From NCBI GenBank assembly GCA_002346305.1, contig DDZI01000091.1, forward strand, positions 7,448 through 14,938: a stretch of 7,491 bases of DNA, given 5' to 3'. The position numbers and the translations under genes were made by a program. Shown one piece after another: positions 1-6,579 of the stretch. The first letter of the stretch is position 1, and each line of letters starts with the position of its first letter. The notes under the pieces are model-generated. The model ran no database searches. It worked only from the letters and a program-made list of their open reading frames with translations, and had not been told where the DNA came from. This DNA is from Actinobacteria bacterium UBA3012. GTDB lineage: Bacteria > Actinomycetota > Actinomycetes > Nanopelagicales > Nanopelagicaceae.

Positions 1-1271
1 CTTAAGTTAAACCACCATTTTTTTGAAATCACCATTAATCCATCCAACTCATCAATCTCCAGAAGATCAGGATGGTTTAAATAATTTGCTTTAACTTTTG
101 AAATGACTTCTTGAATATCACCTACTTTGGTGTTTATTTCTCCACTCTGAACGTATTTTGCATACGGTGACAGTAATTGCGACAAAGTTGTGCCCATATT
201 GGTAGAACCGAGAGCAGCTAAAGTGTGGAGAGCGGCTAAGGCGCCTGAATCAGCGCCCCAAAACTTTTCAAAGTAAAAATGGCCCGAGTGCTCCCCAGCA
301 AAAACTGCACCAGATTCAGCCATCATCGATTTAATAAATGAGTGACCAACTCGACTTCGCAGCGGTTTGCCACCATTTTCCAAAATAGTTTCCGGCACGA
401 TGCGTGAGGAAATTAGACTATAAATAATGCTTGCCCCTGGATTTTTAATAATTTCACGTTGTGCAATTAGTGCACTTAATAAAGAAGGATCAACCAGATC
501 TCCTTTTTCATCGACTAGGAAACAGCGATCGGCATCTCCATCAAATGCAAGGCCTAAATCCGCCTGGTTTGCTAATACGCTTGCCTGCAAATCCACTAAA
601 TTAGCTGCATCTATTGGGTTTGCTTCATGATTTGGAAAAGTTCCATCTAATTCAAAAAACATGGGAATCACTTCTATCGGCAAGTTAGCAAAGATTTTAG
701 GAGCAGTATGACCCGCCATTCCATTGCCCGCATCGATTACAACCTTGAGAGGCCTGATCTCTTTACAGTCAACTAAGGTATTCAAGAATTGTGCATACTC
801 TTCTAGTAAATCTTGAGATGTAATACTTCCAATTTTGTTTTTGTTAGGTTCATCATAATTTCCATTTAGTAGTACTTGACGTATGAAATCTAATCCCGAA
901 TCTCGGCCAATTGGTTTTGCAAATGCTTGTGCCATTTTAATTCCATTGTAAGGAGCTGGATTATGACTCGCAGTAAACATTGCTCCAGGCATCTTTAATT
1001 TTCCAGTGGCAAAATAAAGTTGATCTGTTGAGCAAAGACCAATATTAATGACATGAGTTCCTTGTAAATTTACTCCCTCGCTGAATGCTCGAACTAATTC
1101 AGGAGATGATGGTCGCATATCGTGACCAACCACTATGCATTCACTCTTTACTAACATTGCAAACGCTTGCCCAACATCAAAAACAAATTCTGGAGTTACG
1201 TAATTTTCGACTAAGCCACGTACATCATAAGCTTTGATAATCTGATCAATAAAATTGAACTCATATTTCAT
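1..1271 (-). CDS. manB: Phosphomannomutase/phosphoglucomutase, 3' end cut by window edge
   Basis: Alpha-D-phosphohexomutase family enzyme that interconverts mannose-6-phosphate and mannose-1-phosphate (often also the glucose phosphates) in the cytoplasm, supplying the GDP-mannose pathway. My translation from ATG at 1271 stays open to the left edge, giving about 423 residues. Visible motifs: N-terminal KAYDVRG (13-19); the phosphoserine loop TASHNP (100-105) with catalytic Ser102; the metal loop DGDADR (244-249) with Asp244, 246 and 248; and the sugar-binding loop GEHSGH (326-331). The last residues seen enter the C-terminal phosphate-binding domain, so I infer that a few dozen residues, including the usual NTEP-type loop, lie beyond the edge. 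It starts 4 bp after the DUF3499 stop, with only a weak GGAA-type ribosome site inside that gene, so the two are probably co-transcribed. Family is certain. Preference for mannose over glucose is inferred from actinobacterial synteny. Confidence 0.95.
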   Translation of the reverse strand, partial: MKYEFNFIDQIIKAYDVRGLVENYVTPEFVFDVGQAFAMLVKSECIVVGHDMRPSSPELVRAFSEGVNLQGTHVINIGLCSTDQLYFATGKLKMPGAMFTASHNPAPYNGIKMAQAFAKPIGRDSGLDFIRQVLLNGNYDEPNKNKIGSITSQDLLEEYAQFLNTLVDCKEIRPLKVVIDAGNGMAGHTAPKIFANLPIEVIPMFFELDGTFPNHEANPIDAANLVDLQASVLANQADLGLAFDGDADRCFLVDEKGDLVDPSLLSALIAQREIIKNPGASIIYSLISSRIVPETILENGGKPLRSRVGHSFIKSMMAESGAVFAGEHSGHFYFEKFWGADSGALAALHTLAALGSTNMGTTLSQLLSPYAKYVQSGEINTKVGDIQEVISKVKANYLNHPDLLEIDELDGLMVISKKWWFNL

Positions 1272-1275
1272 ATCT

Positions 1276-1662
1276 TTATTCCGATGGTAGTGCGCGCAAA
1301 TGTCCTCGACGGCCAAGTGTTGGGTGAACCACTTCTTTTTGCGGTGAAGCTACACTTCGCACCGCTTCTGCGATCGCAAGTAAATCATCATGAGTTGGTC
1401 CTGATTCGTACTCTTCTGCGGCTAGTTTGATTAACTCCCAACCACGTGGTGGTGTCAATTTTTCTCCATGAGCATTACAAAGATCATAATTGTGCGGTTC
1501 GGCAAATGTTGCAAGTGGGCCAAGGACAACCGTGGAATCAGAATAAATATAAGTCAAGGTCAGAACTGCCGGTTCTCCGCATCCCATCTTGGCGCAGCGA
1601 CGAATAGATTGCCGCGTAGGACGAGCTGTACCGGATGTGCTGTTAGGCACGTTGCGAGACAT
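1276..1662 (-). CDS. DUF3499 family protein, putative zinc-binding
   Basis: A 128-residue protein of the actinobacterial DUF3499 family, function unknown. Family-like segments are RRCAKMGCGEPA (21-32), the central stretch around SDSTVVLGPLATFAEPHNYD (41-60) and LTPPRGWEL (69-77). The Cys and His residues look like a metal site: Cys23 and Cys28 near the start, then Cys62 and His65 in DLCNAH. This suggests a small zinc-ribbon or knuckle, which is inference. The first 20 residues are Ser/Thr/Arg-rich and precede the conserved core. ATG at 1662 is the only in-frame ATG before the core, although GTG at residue 5 is possible. No Shine-Dalgarno sequence is evident upstream, so a leaderless start is possible. 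It sits 62 bp after DUF5719 and 4 bp before the phosphomannomutase gene. DUF3499 beside phosphomannomutase is a recurring actinobacterial arrangement (Rv3258c-Rv3257c in M. tuberculosis). Confidence 0.92.
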   Translation of the reverse strand: MSRNVPNSTSGTARPTRQSIRRCAKMGCGEPAVLTLTYIYSDSTVVLGPLATFAEPHNYDLCNAHGEKLTPPRGWELIKLAAEEYESGPTHDDLLAIAEAVRSVASPQKEVVHPTLGRRGHLRALPSE

Positions 1663-1724
1663 GTATATAAGGTAGCCGTTTCTTTAGAAAGAGTTTGGGA
1701 TTGGCGCGACCAATAAAGTCAAAA
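1663..1724 (-). promoter_or_regulatory. DUF5719-DUF3499 spacer with possible leaderless promoter
   Basis: This 62-bp gap holds no gene. On the minus strand TACCTT (1669-1674) is a TANNNT-type -10 box ending 6 nt before the DUF3499 ATG, the spacing expected of a leaderless actinobacterial transcript, and no ribosome site is visible. The matching -35 position reads CAAACT (1692-1697), a poor match. A TTGACT nearer the DUF5719 stop is too far away to pair with it. Two small inverted repeats are present: ATTGG/CCAAT around a 5-base loop (1700-1714) and TTTC/GAAA around a 4-base loop (1679-1690). Neither is followed by a U-run, so I do not call a terminator. The promoter is speculative, and read-through from DUF5719 is equally plausible. 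Confidence 0.25.
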
Positions 1725-3050
1725 CTACTTTCTAGGAGTCAAAACTTCGCTATCTGAAATTGGAAGTGCTGAGCGTTCAATTGCAGTAACCGGCCTAATT
1801 GCCATTACCGAGACTCCTCGGGAATCCTGCACTGAAAGGCTGGCAAATACCGGCTTAGCCCCTGGGATTATTCGAATTGAGATCACATTGGATGGAATTT
1901 TCCACGTTGCTATACCCGATAAATTCTTCCGATTTACTTTCTTCCGATTTGTTGTTGCTTCTACAACCACAGAACTGTCTTCCGTGTAAACATTAAGATT
2001 CATCCCGATCGCAGGCACGGTGATCGCTTCAATGTTTTGAGCGTTAATTGCTTCACTGCCTGAACTCCAGGCAAAATCAGATACTGAGCCTTTAACGCTG
2101 GAGAATACTGATGCAACTATGGGTTCAGTCGCCTCAATCTGCAAAGCTAGAAATCTGCCTGTTGGTAAGGATGTGAAGGGAACTTGAATGACCTTACCTG
2201 CAGGAGCTTTTAAATCTGCCAAACCGACCGGGGTATAAATCCCTGATTTTGCCAAATAAGTTACTTTTACCAATGCGTCTGCTTCACCTGGGGCGAGAAG
2301 GCGCAGAAACTGTGATTTAACTTTTTGATTTTTAATCTTTCCAAATACAGATGTAACAAATACTTTCTTTTTTGGGGTTGCATTTGGAGTAACAAAATCT
2401 CCCCCAAGTTTTTCGAGACCTTTTTTACGTTCATCAAATAACACGGCAGAGAATCTTCCAGCTCTAGCAGTTAGATGAAACGCCAAAAACTTTTTATTTG
2501 TAACAAGTGAGTTCAGTTGAACTATTCGTGTGCTTTGTGACGAAATAACTAAACTTTGATTACTTTCCTTTCCGTCTTCGCTCCAAATCTCTATATCTAT
2601 TACCGCTTTGCTCTGATTTGGATTTACAAATTGAAAATAACCGATACCTGAAATGGTGGACATGCCACCTAGGAACCATTCTTCACTAATCGCAGAAGTG
2701 CATTGATTAAGGGCCATCCAACTTTGCGGTTTTACGGAGACTTGTAGTGGAGTTGCACCTGAGCCCTCTACTTCTTTTGCTTTGCTCCCCAAACTGATTG
2801 AAGAAGTTTTTTGAGTTTTAAACTCTCTTTCACCCTTTTGTATTGTTGCTACTCCTCGTTTCTTGGCAGCTAAATAGACAACAGAGTTGACGCCTGTGGG
2901 TTCAGACGGACAGATCGTTGGCGAAATGTTTTCACTGTATTTTCTAATCTCAGGTTTTGCAGAAAAAATCTGCGAAAGAAGCACAACAAAAATTGCTGAA
3001 ATTGCAATGGCTTGAACCCGATTAATCCTTAGTTCTTGGAATTTAATCAT
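1725..3050 (-). CDS. DUF5719 family protein, membrane-anchored or secreted
   Basis: A 441-residue exported protein assigned to DUF5719 from its layout and its position after a GT2 glycosyltransferase. A single hydrophobic segment at about residues 13-30 follows a short Arg/Lys-containing N-terminus, indicating a signal anchor or uncleaved signal. No lipobox Cys is present. The remainder is polar, rich in Ser, Thr and Val, and looks like beta-sandwich repeats: about 127-220 (with FVNPN, SAVLFDE), about 229-330 (with RLLAPGEA, IVASVFSS) and a more degenerate third copy at about 341-421. Only two Cys (47 and 117) lie outside the membrane, so a disulfide is possible. No catalytic motif is recognisable. 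Its ATG overlaps the glycosyltransferase stop as ATGA and has no strong ribosome site of its own, so translation is probably coupled and the two products probably work together at the outer membrane face. Function unknown; a structural or accessory envelope role is inference. Confidence 0.85.
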   Translation of the reverse strand: MIKFQELRINRVQAIAISAIFVVLLSQIFSAKPEIRKYSENISPTICPSEPTGVNSVVYLAAKKRGVATIQKGEREFKTQKTSSISLGSKAKEVEGSGATPLQVSVKPQSWMALNQCTSAISEEWFLGGMSTISGIGYFQFVNPNQSKAVIDIEIWSEDGKESNQSLVISSQSTRIVQLNSLVTNKKFLAFHLTARAGRFSAVLFDERKKGLEKLGGDFVTPNATPKKKVFVTSVFGKIKNQKVKSQFLRLLAPGEADALVKVTYLAKSGIYTPVGLADLKAPAGKVIQVPFTSLPTGRFLALQIEATEPIVASVFSSVKGSVSDFAWSSGSEAINAQNIEAITVPAIGMNLNVYTEDSSVVVEATTNRKKVNRKNLSGIATWKIPSNVISIRIIPGAKPVFASLSVQDSRGVSVMAIRPVTAIERSALPISDSEVLTPRK

Positions 3051-6000
3051 CTGGCCAACTCGATATCTGAAAGTTGCGATCTCTTTCTTCCACGAGGTAG
3101 GGCAAAAAATACGATGAGTCCGATTGTCATCAGTTGTAAGGAGATCCCAGCTCTTTGCAGAGTTCCATCATGAATCAATAATCCATCTCCAGGGGTTTCA
3201 ACTTTAAACTTTGTCAATCCCTCTGCGGTACTTTCTGGTTTTACAAACTTTCCGTCCACCAGTAGTTGCCAACCGGAACTAAAGCGTTCTGCAAGTAAAA
3301 CTTCGCCCGAATTTGGAATTTTAAAATTAGCTGAAATTCGATTAGAGGGAAGTGCAATTGGCTCTGCATCTTTACTAATGAATTTTACTCGAGCCGAATT
3401 TCCGGCTATTTTCCAAAGTACCCCATCTTTAGTTGCCGACAATCGAACTAATCCACCGACGCCATCAATTTTGCGTGCAACTTCTTTATCTACTGGCTCA
3501 TTTAAGAAAACATATCTGACACCATAATTTGCTAACTGCTCACTTGGGTATTCTCCTGCGCCATCAACAATTTCTGAGACAATTTTCGAAATAATTGGAT
3601 CTTCCTTGTACATTAAATCCATTTCGCCAAAGTAGAGATCGCGTTCTCGTAACAACGCGTACGAAACACTTGTACCAAGATCACTTTGTTGGCTTTGTAA
3701 TATCAATGTCCGAGATCTTTCTTCCCCTGCGGTAGCCGCAGCAACAAAAGGAGGAATTATCTGTAAATTTCCAGCTCGTGTTGGACTGTCAGCTCCGGGT
3801 AAAACCCACCAGATTGAAAGTGCAACTGTGGAATAGATTGCCACCGTTGAAAGAATTGCAGTGGAGATGTGTCTGTAGCCAAAATTTGAATTTTGCAATC
3901 TGTAGACCAAACCATTCAACATGGTAGTTAGTGCAAATATGCCAAAAAAATTGGCCAATGCAAGGGATGCCCCAGGCCAAACTCCGGCATGTAGTGAATC
4001 TCCATTTGCGTGAATTGCAATCGCCATAAGAATCGCGGCAAAACTAGTTGAGACAAGAGTTAGTGCACCCATGAGAACCGCGTTAGAGGAACGAAGCGCA
4101 ATTAAGCCAACTAATGCGACTATTCCCAAAATAAATATTGGTGGAGATCCAACACCGCCTGGGTTGCCAGTTAAGGCGTGCCAAGGTTCACCTACATCGC
4201 TACTAATCCCACTTTCCATGAGCCACTTCGTTGGATGAATCAGCGCATTTGTGGACCAAGGTGCAAGCGCCCCGATGGTCGCAGTAATTATTAGGCCAAA
4301 TTTCTGAATACGTTGATAGAAAAGAACTGAACGCCACTTTGAATTAAAGATAATGTAAGTCATTGAACCCACACCAATTAAGAAAAAGGGTGGAGTAAGT
4401 GAAACCAGTAATGCGAAGAGGCCACTTAGAAGCGCGACTCTTCTCCAACTTAAATTTTCCGGTGTATGTAATTGTTTTGCAGCAAGTGCACACAGAGGTA
4501 ACAGGATTATAAAAAGTAATGTTCCAATTCGACCCGAGGAAATTGACGTCATAATTAAAGGATTCACTGCATAAAGTAATGCGCCTAATGCTGAATTTCC
4601 TTGTGATAAATCTCGATCACGTAAAAAAGAAAAGAAGGTTGCTGCTGCCAATACTGGGCCAAATAAAAATATGATTGTTACCAGTAGGGATACATTTCCA
4701 AAAGTGACAATTGATAGAAATGACAGCAGTGGAAGTATCGGTAATGCGGGAGTGTTACTCCCTAGCGCTACTGCATGCCAAGAGTCGCTGTAAATTCGCA
4801 TTAATTCACTTGCACTTGTAGGAAGCTGAAGCAAAGTTCCGCCAGAGATATCTCCAAGTCGATTTCTTCCAGCTATTAATGAGATGAAAGTTAGTGAAAT
4901 TAAAAGAATCGGTAGCGGCCTGATTAAAACTCGAAAAAATTTAGGCTTACTTTCAGAGTCCATCAAATCAGCGTCTTCATTTATTGGTTCGGTAATTACT
5001 GTTGTAGGGGCGCTATCAGTACGTCGCAAGATCAAATCGCGTAAATTTTCTAATGGATTAATAATTTGATCTCGCCACGGAGCAAGGAAAGGTCGCACTA
5101 CGCGGGATGGAAGCAAGCGCGTTAACTTCCGGCGTTTTCTAGCTTTTCTGAGAATATCAATTCGCGAAAAGTTCAGTGCAATAGCCACAATCTCATCTAG
5201 GGCGTATCCCGGTAACTTCGCAAGTAAATAACCTGATGCTCGCAAAATTGCAGTAAATAACAATCGGATTGAAACCCACGGAAGAATCCATGTCGGCGTA
5301 TTGACCAGAAGTACATATGCTGCATGTCGACGGTCTAATAAGTGTGGACGATGAAGAGGTGCACCTTCTACATCAACTTCACGCCGTTCTGTTGCGGCAG
5401 CTTCTGCATGGTAAACAACAGAATCAGTTACGCAAATCACTGAATATCCAGCAACATGTGCGCGCCAACCAAGATCTACATCATCCCTAAACAAAGTTAG
5501 GTGTGGATCAAATCCGCCTAACTCCTCAAACAGATCTCGACGAATTAGTGCGCCAGCAGTGCTGACTGAAAGTACATTTCGAATTCCATCATGTTGACCT
5601 TGATCGCGTTCGCGCGGTGCAAGACCGGTCCAACGCGCCCCATTGACTCCAATGCTGATTCCAACTTCAAGTAAATAACCGCGATCATTCCAACCACAAA
5701 TCTTGGGACCTGCAATTCCGACCTGGGGACGTTGACTTACGGCTTCAAGCAATGCGGCGAGCGCACCCGGTGCAGGCGCACAATCATCATGCAATAGCCA
5801 AAGCCATTCATCTGATCCATCAGACTCACCACCGCCACCGTCACCACTCTTGAAACCGATCTCAGGGAGAGTTTCGACTGCGATCGCTACGGCTTCACCA
5901 AAACCACGTTCGCGCTCTAACTCAATTAGCGGCAAGCCTGAGTTGGAAATTAATTGACGGGAAGAATCTAAAGAGCCGGTGTCTGCTACAAGCACTTGAT

Positions 6001-6145
6001 TTGCCGGTCTTGTTTGTGAAGATATCGCGGCCACAACTTCTGGAAGCCAACGCGCACCATCATGAGTTACCAATATCGCGGTGACAGTTAAATCTGAATA
6101 AGTTTTATCGGGCTCGGGCGCCAATAGCCCCTCTGGAGTACTCAT
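3047..6145 (-). CDS. GT2 glycosyltransferase fused to polytopic membrane region
   Basis: A 1032-residue protein with a cytoplasmic GT-A domain (about 19-275) followed by a long membrane part. GT2 features: VTAILVTHDG (21-30), VADTGS with Asp55, the metal-binding LLHDDCAP (118-125) and FRDDVDLGWR (219-228), the equivalent of the ED-type catalytic motif in rhamnosyl/galactofuranosyl-like GT2 enzymes. One hydrophobic segment follows (about 277-300), then a basic, polar cytoplasmic stretch (330-403). About eleven membrane spans come next (about 405-782), then a soluble, probably extracytoplasmic region (about 785-998, with YGVRYVFL at 874-881 and LLAERFSSGWQ at 950-960), and a last span at about 1000-1016 ending in basic residues. 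The latter half resembles GT-C/YfhO-like membrane proteins of actinobacteria. Donor, acceptor and product cannot be read from the sequence. The ATG at 6145 has a good site (AAGGTG at 6154-6159). The gene begins 59 bp after whiB2 and overlaps DUF5719 by 4 bp. Confidence 0.9.
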   Translation of the reverse strand: MSTPEGLLAPEPDKTYSDLTVTAILVTHDGARWLPEVVAAISSQTRPANQVLVADTGSLDSSRQLISNSGLPLIELERERGFGEAVAIAVETLPEIGFKSGDGGGGESDGSDEWLWLLHDDCAPAPGALAALLEAVSQRPQVGIAGPKICGWNDRGYLLEVGISIGVNGARWTGLAPRERDQGQHDGIRNVLSVSTAGALIRRDLFEELGGFDPHLTLFRDDVDLGWRAHVAGYSVICVTDSVVYHAEAAATERREVDVEGAPLHRPHLLDRRHAAYVLLVNTPTWILPWVSIRLLFTAILRASGYLLAKLPGYALDEIVAIALNFSRIDILRKARKRRKLTRLLPSRVVRPFLAPWRDQIINPLENLRDLILRRTDSAPTTVITEPINEDADLMDSESKPKFFRVLIRPLPILLISLTFISLIAGRNRLGDISGGTLLQLPTSASELMRIYSDSWHAVALGSNTPALPILPLLSFLSIVTFGNVSLLVTIIFLFGPVLAAATFFSFLRDRDLSQGNSALGALLYAVNPLIMTSISSGRIGTLLFIILLPLCALAAKQLHTPENLSWRRVALLSGLFALLVSLTPPFFLIGVGSMTYIIFNSKWRSVLFYQRIQKFGLIITATIGALAPWSTNALIHPTKWLMESGISSDVGEPWHALTGNPGGVGSPPIFILGIVALVGLIALRSSNAVLMGALTLVSTSFAAILMAIAIHANGDSLHAGVWPGASLALANFFGIFALTTMLNGLVYRLQNSNFGYRHISTAILSTVAIYSTVALSIWWVLPGADSPTRAGNLQIIPPFVAAATAGEERSRTLILQSQQSDLGTSVSYALLRERDLYFGEMDLMYKEDPIISKIVSEIVDGAGEYPSEQLANYGVRYVFLNEPVDKEVARKIDGVGGLVRLSATKDGVLWKIAGNSARVKFISKDAEPIALPSNRISANFKIPNSGEVLLAERFSSGWQLLVDGKFVKPESTAEGLTKFKVETPGDGLLIHDGTLQRAGISLQLMTIGLIVFFALPRGRKRSQLSDIELAR

Positions 6146-6204
6146 AACAACCCCACCTTACGGTGCTGGCTTACTGGGTGGTAATCACCACAGCAAGCGC
6201 AAAA
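6146..6204 (-). promoter_or_regulatory. whiB2-GT2 spacer: small hairpins and ribosome site
   Basis: This 59-bp gap has no clear promoter, so the glycosyltransferase is probably read from the whiB2 transcript. In the RNA, GUGGU/ACCAC pairs around a GAUU tetraloop (6178-6191). A second short stem, CACC/GGUG, closes a GUAA loop (6154-6165), and its 3' arm is part of the ribosome site AAGGTGGGG for the downstream ATG. Both stems are short (5 and 4 bp) and there is no U-run, so this is not an intrinsic terminator. A modest effect on initiation is possible but unproven. Confidence 0.35.
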
Positions 6205-6471
6205 TTACGCTGGACGTCGCTTAAGTCGGCGTCGTTCCCGCTCGGAAAGTCCGCCCCAGATGCCAAACCGCTCATCATGTGCGAGGGCGTATTCCAGGCA
6301 TTCGGTACGTACCTCACAGGACAGACAAACCCGCTTGGCTTCACGGGTTGAGCCACCTTTTTCCGGAAAGAAGGCTTCTGGATCAGTCTCGGCGCATAGG
6401 GCCCGCTCCTGCCAACCTAGTTCAACTGAATCATTATTGGCATCTCCCGGCATTGGAAGTAATTGCGCCAT
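6205..6471 (-). CDS. whiB2: WhiB2/WhmD-type iron-sulfur transcription regulator
   Basis: An 88-residue Wbl protein, the usual length for WhiB2. It carries the four cluster cysteines Cys26, Cys49, Cys52 and Cys58 (C-X22-C-X2-C-X5-C) that bind a 4Fe-4S cluster, the GIWGG turn (70-74), and the basic tail ERERRRLKRR (77-86) thought to contact DNA. The central block from PEAFFPEKGG to YALAHDERFG is the WhiB2/WhmD signature and is nearly unchanged from the mycobacterial protein as I recall it. Family members bind the primary sigma factor and, in Streptomyces and Mycobacterium, control septation and division. ATG at 6471 is chosen because AAGGGG (6479-6484) sits 7 bases upstream and the length fits. 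A longer frame to 6549 would run back through the promoter. Synteny with GDP-mannose genes supports the WhiB2 rather than WhiB1 assignment. It is probably the first gene of the whiB2-GT2-DUF5719 transcript. Confidence 0.95.
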   Translation of the reverse strand: MAQLLPMPGDANNDSVELGWQERALCAETDPEAFFPEKGGSTREAKRVCLSCEVRTECLEYALAHDERFGIWGGLSERERRRLKRRPA

Positions 6472-6477
6472 AGCTAA

Positions 6478-6484
6478 TCCCCTT
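6478..6484 (-). promoter_or_regulatory. Ribosome binding site of whiB2
   Basis: AAGGGGA on the minus strand, 6 bases before the ATG at 6471. This is the strongest Shine-Dalgarno-like sequence in the region and decides the whiB2 start over the longer reading frame. Confidence 0.8.
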
Positions 6485-6490
6485 AACGTT

Positions 6491-6511
6491 TTGCTCACGG
6501 CAAGTGAGCAA
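6491..6511 (-). promoter_or_regulatory. Hairpin in the whiB2 5' leader
   Basis: A perfect 8-bp inverted repeat, TTGCTCAC/GTGAGCAA, around a 5-base loop. It lies between the predicted promoter and the ribosome site. With a start near the A at 6513, the stem would begin within the first few bases of the mRNA and end about 7 bases before AAGGGG. There is no following U-run, so it is not a terminator. Possible roles are 5'-end stabilisation of the transcript, a DNA operator half-site pair, or control of ribosome access. The repeat itself is seen directly; the role is inference. Confidence 0.6.
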
Positions 6512-6520
6512 CTAAGGAGA

Positions 6521-6549
6521 ATTACACGCGTGTAACTCGCTTTCGTCAA
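6521..6549 (-). promoter_or_regulatory. Predicted housekeeping-sigma promoter of whiB2
   Basis: The -35 box TTGACG (6544-6549) and -10 box TGTAAT (6521-6526) are separated by exactly 17 bp, close to the sigma-70/HrdB-type consensus. Transcription would begin near 6513, leaving a leader of about 42 bases. No equally good promoter lies between whiB2 and the next two genes, so it probably drives whiB2, the glycosyltransferase and DUF5719 together. Confidence 0.65.
6522..6535. promoter_or_regulatory. Perfect 14-bp palindrome over the -10 box (operator candidate)
   Basis: TTACACGCGTGTAA reads identically on both strands. It covers the -10 box and the adjacent spacer of the whiB2 promoter, where a dimeric repressor would block polymerase. 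The bases just outside do not extend the symmetry. The binding protein is unknown to me. Autoregulation or a TetR/GntR-type repressor are both possible. Confidence 0.6.
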
Positions 6550-6579
6550 GTCCGGTTGATGGAAATTCGGGGCTGAATA

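Noticed and set aside
427..630. Plus-strand open frame of 67 codons
   Set aside because: Lies antisense within the phosphomannomutase gene, whose active-site motifs are intact. It has no recognisable domain.
1679..1714. Inverted repeats after DUF5719 as an intrinsic terminator
   Set aside because: Stems are only 4-5 bp and no U-run follows on the transcribed strand.
1468..1716. Plus-strand open frame of 82 codons
   Set aside because: Antisense to DUF3499, a conserved family. The translation shows no domain and no ribosome site.
3789..3980. Minus-strand open frame of 63 codons in another frame
   Set aside because: Falls within the membrane spans of the glycosyltransferase. Its Trp/Cys/His-rich translation is typical of an out-of-frame reading.
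4884..5069. Plus-strand open frame of 61 codons
   Set aside because: Antisense to the glycosyltransferase, with no supporting features.
6163..6535. Several overlapping plus- and minus-strand frames around whiB2
   Set aside because: whiB2 is more GC-rich than its neighbours, so stop codons are rare in its other frames. The conserved WhiB2 sequence explains the region.
6472..6549. N-terminal extension of WhiB2 to a TTG at 6549
   Set aside because: The extra codons run through the leader hairpin and promoter. The TTG is itself part of the -35 box, and the 88-residue form has a good ribosome site and family-typical length.
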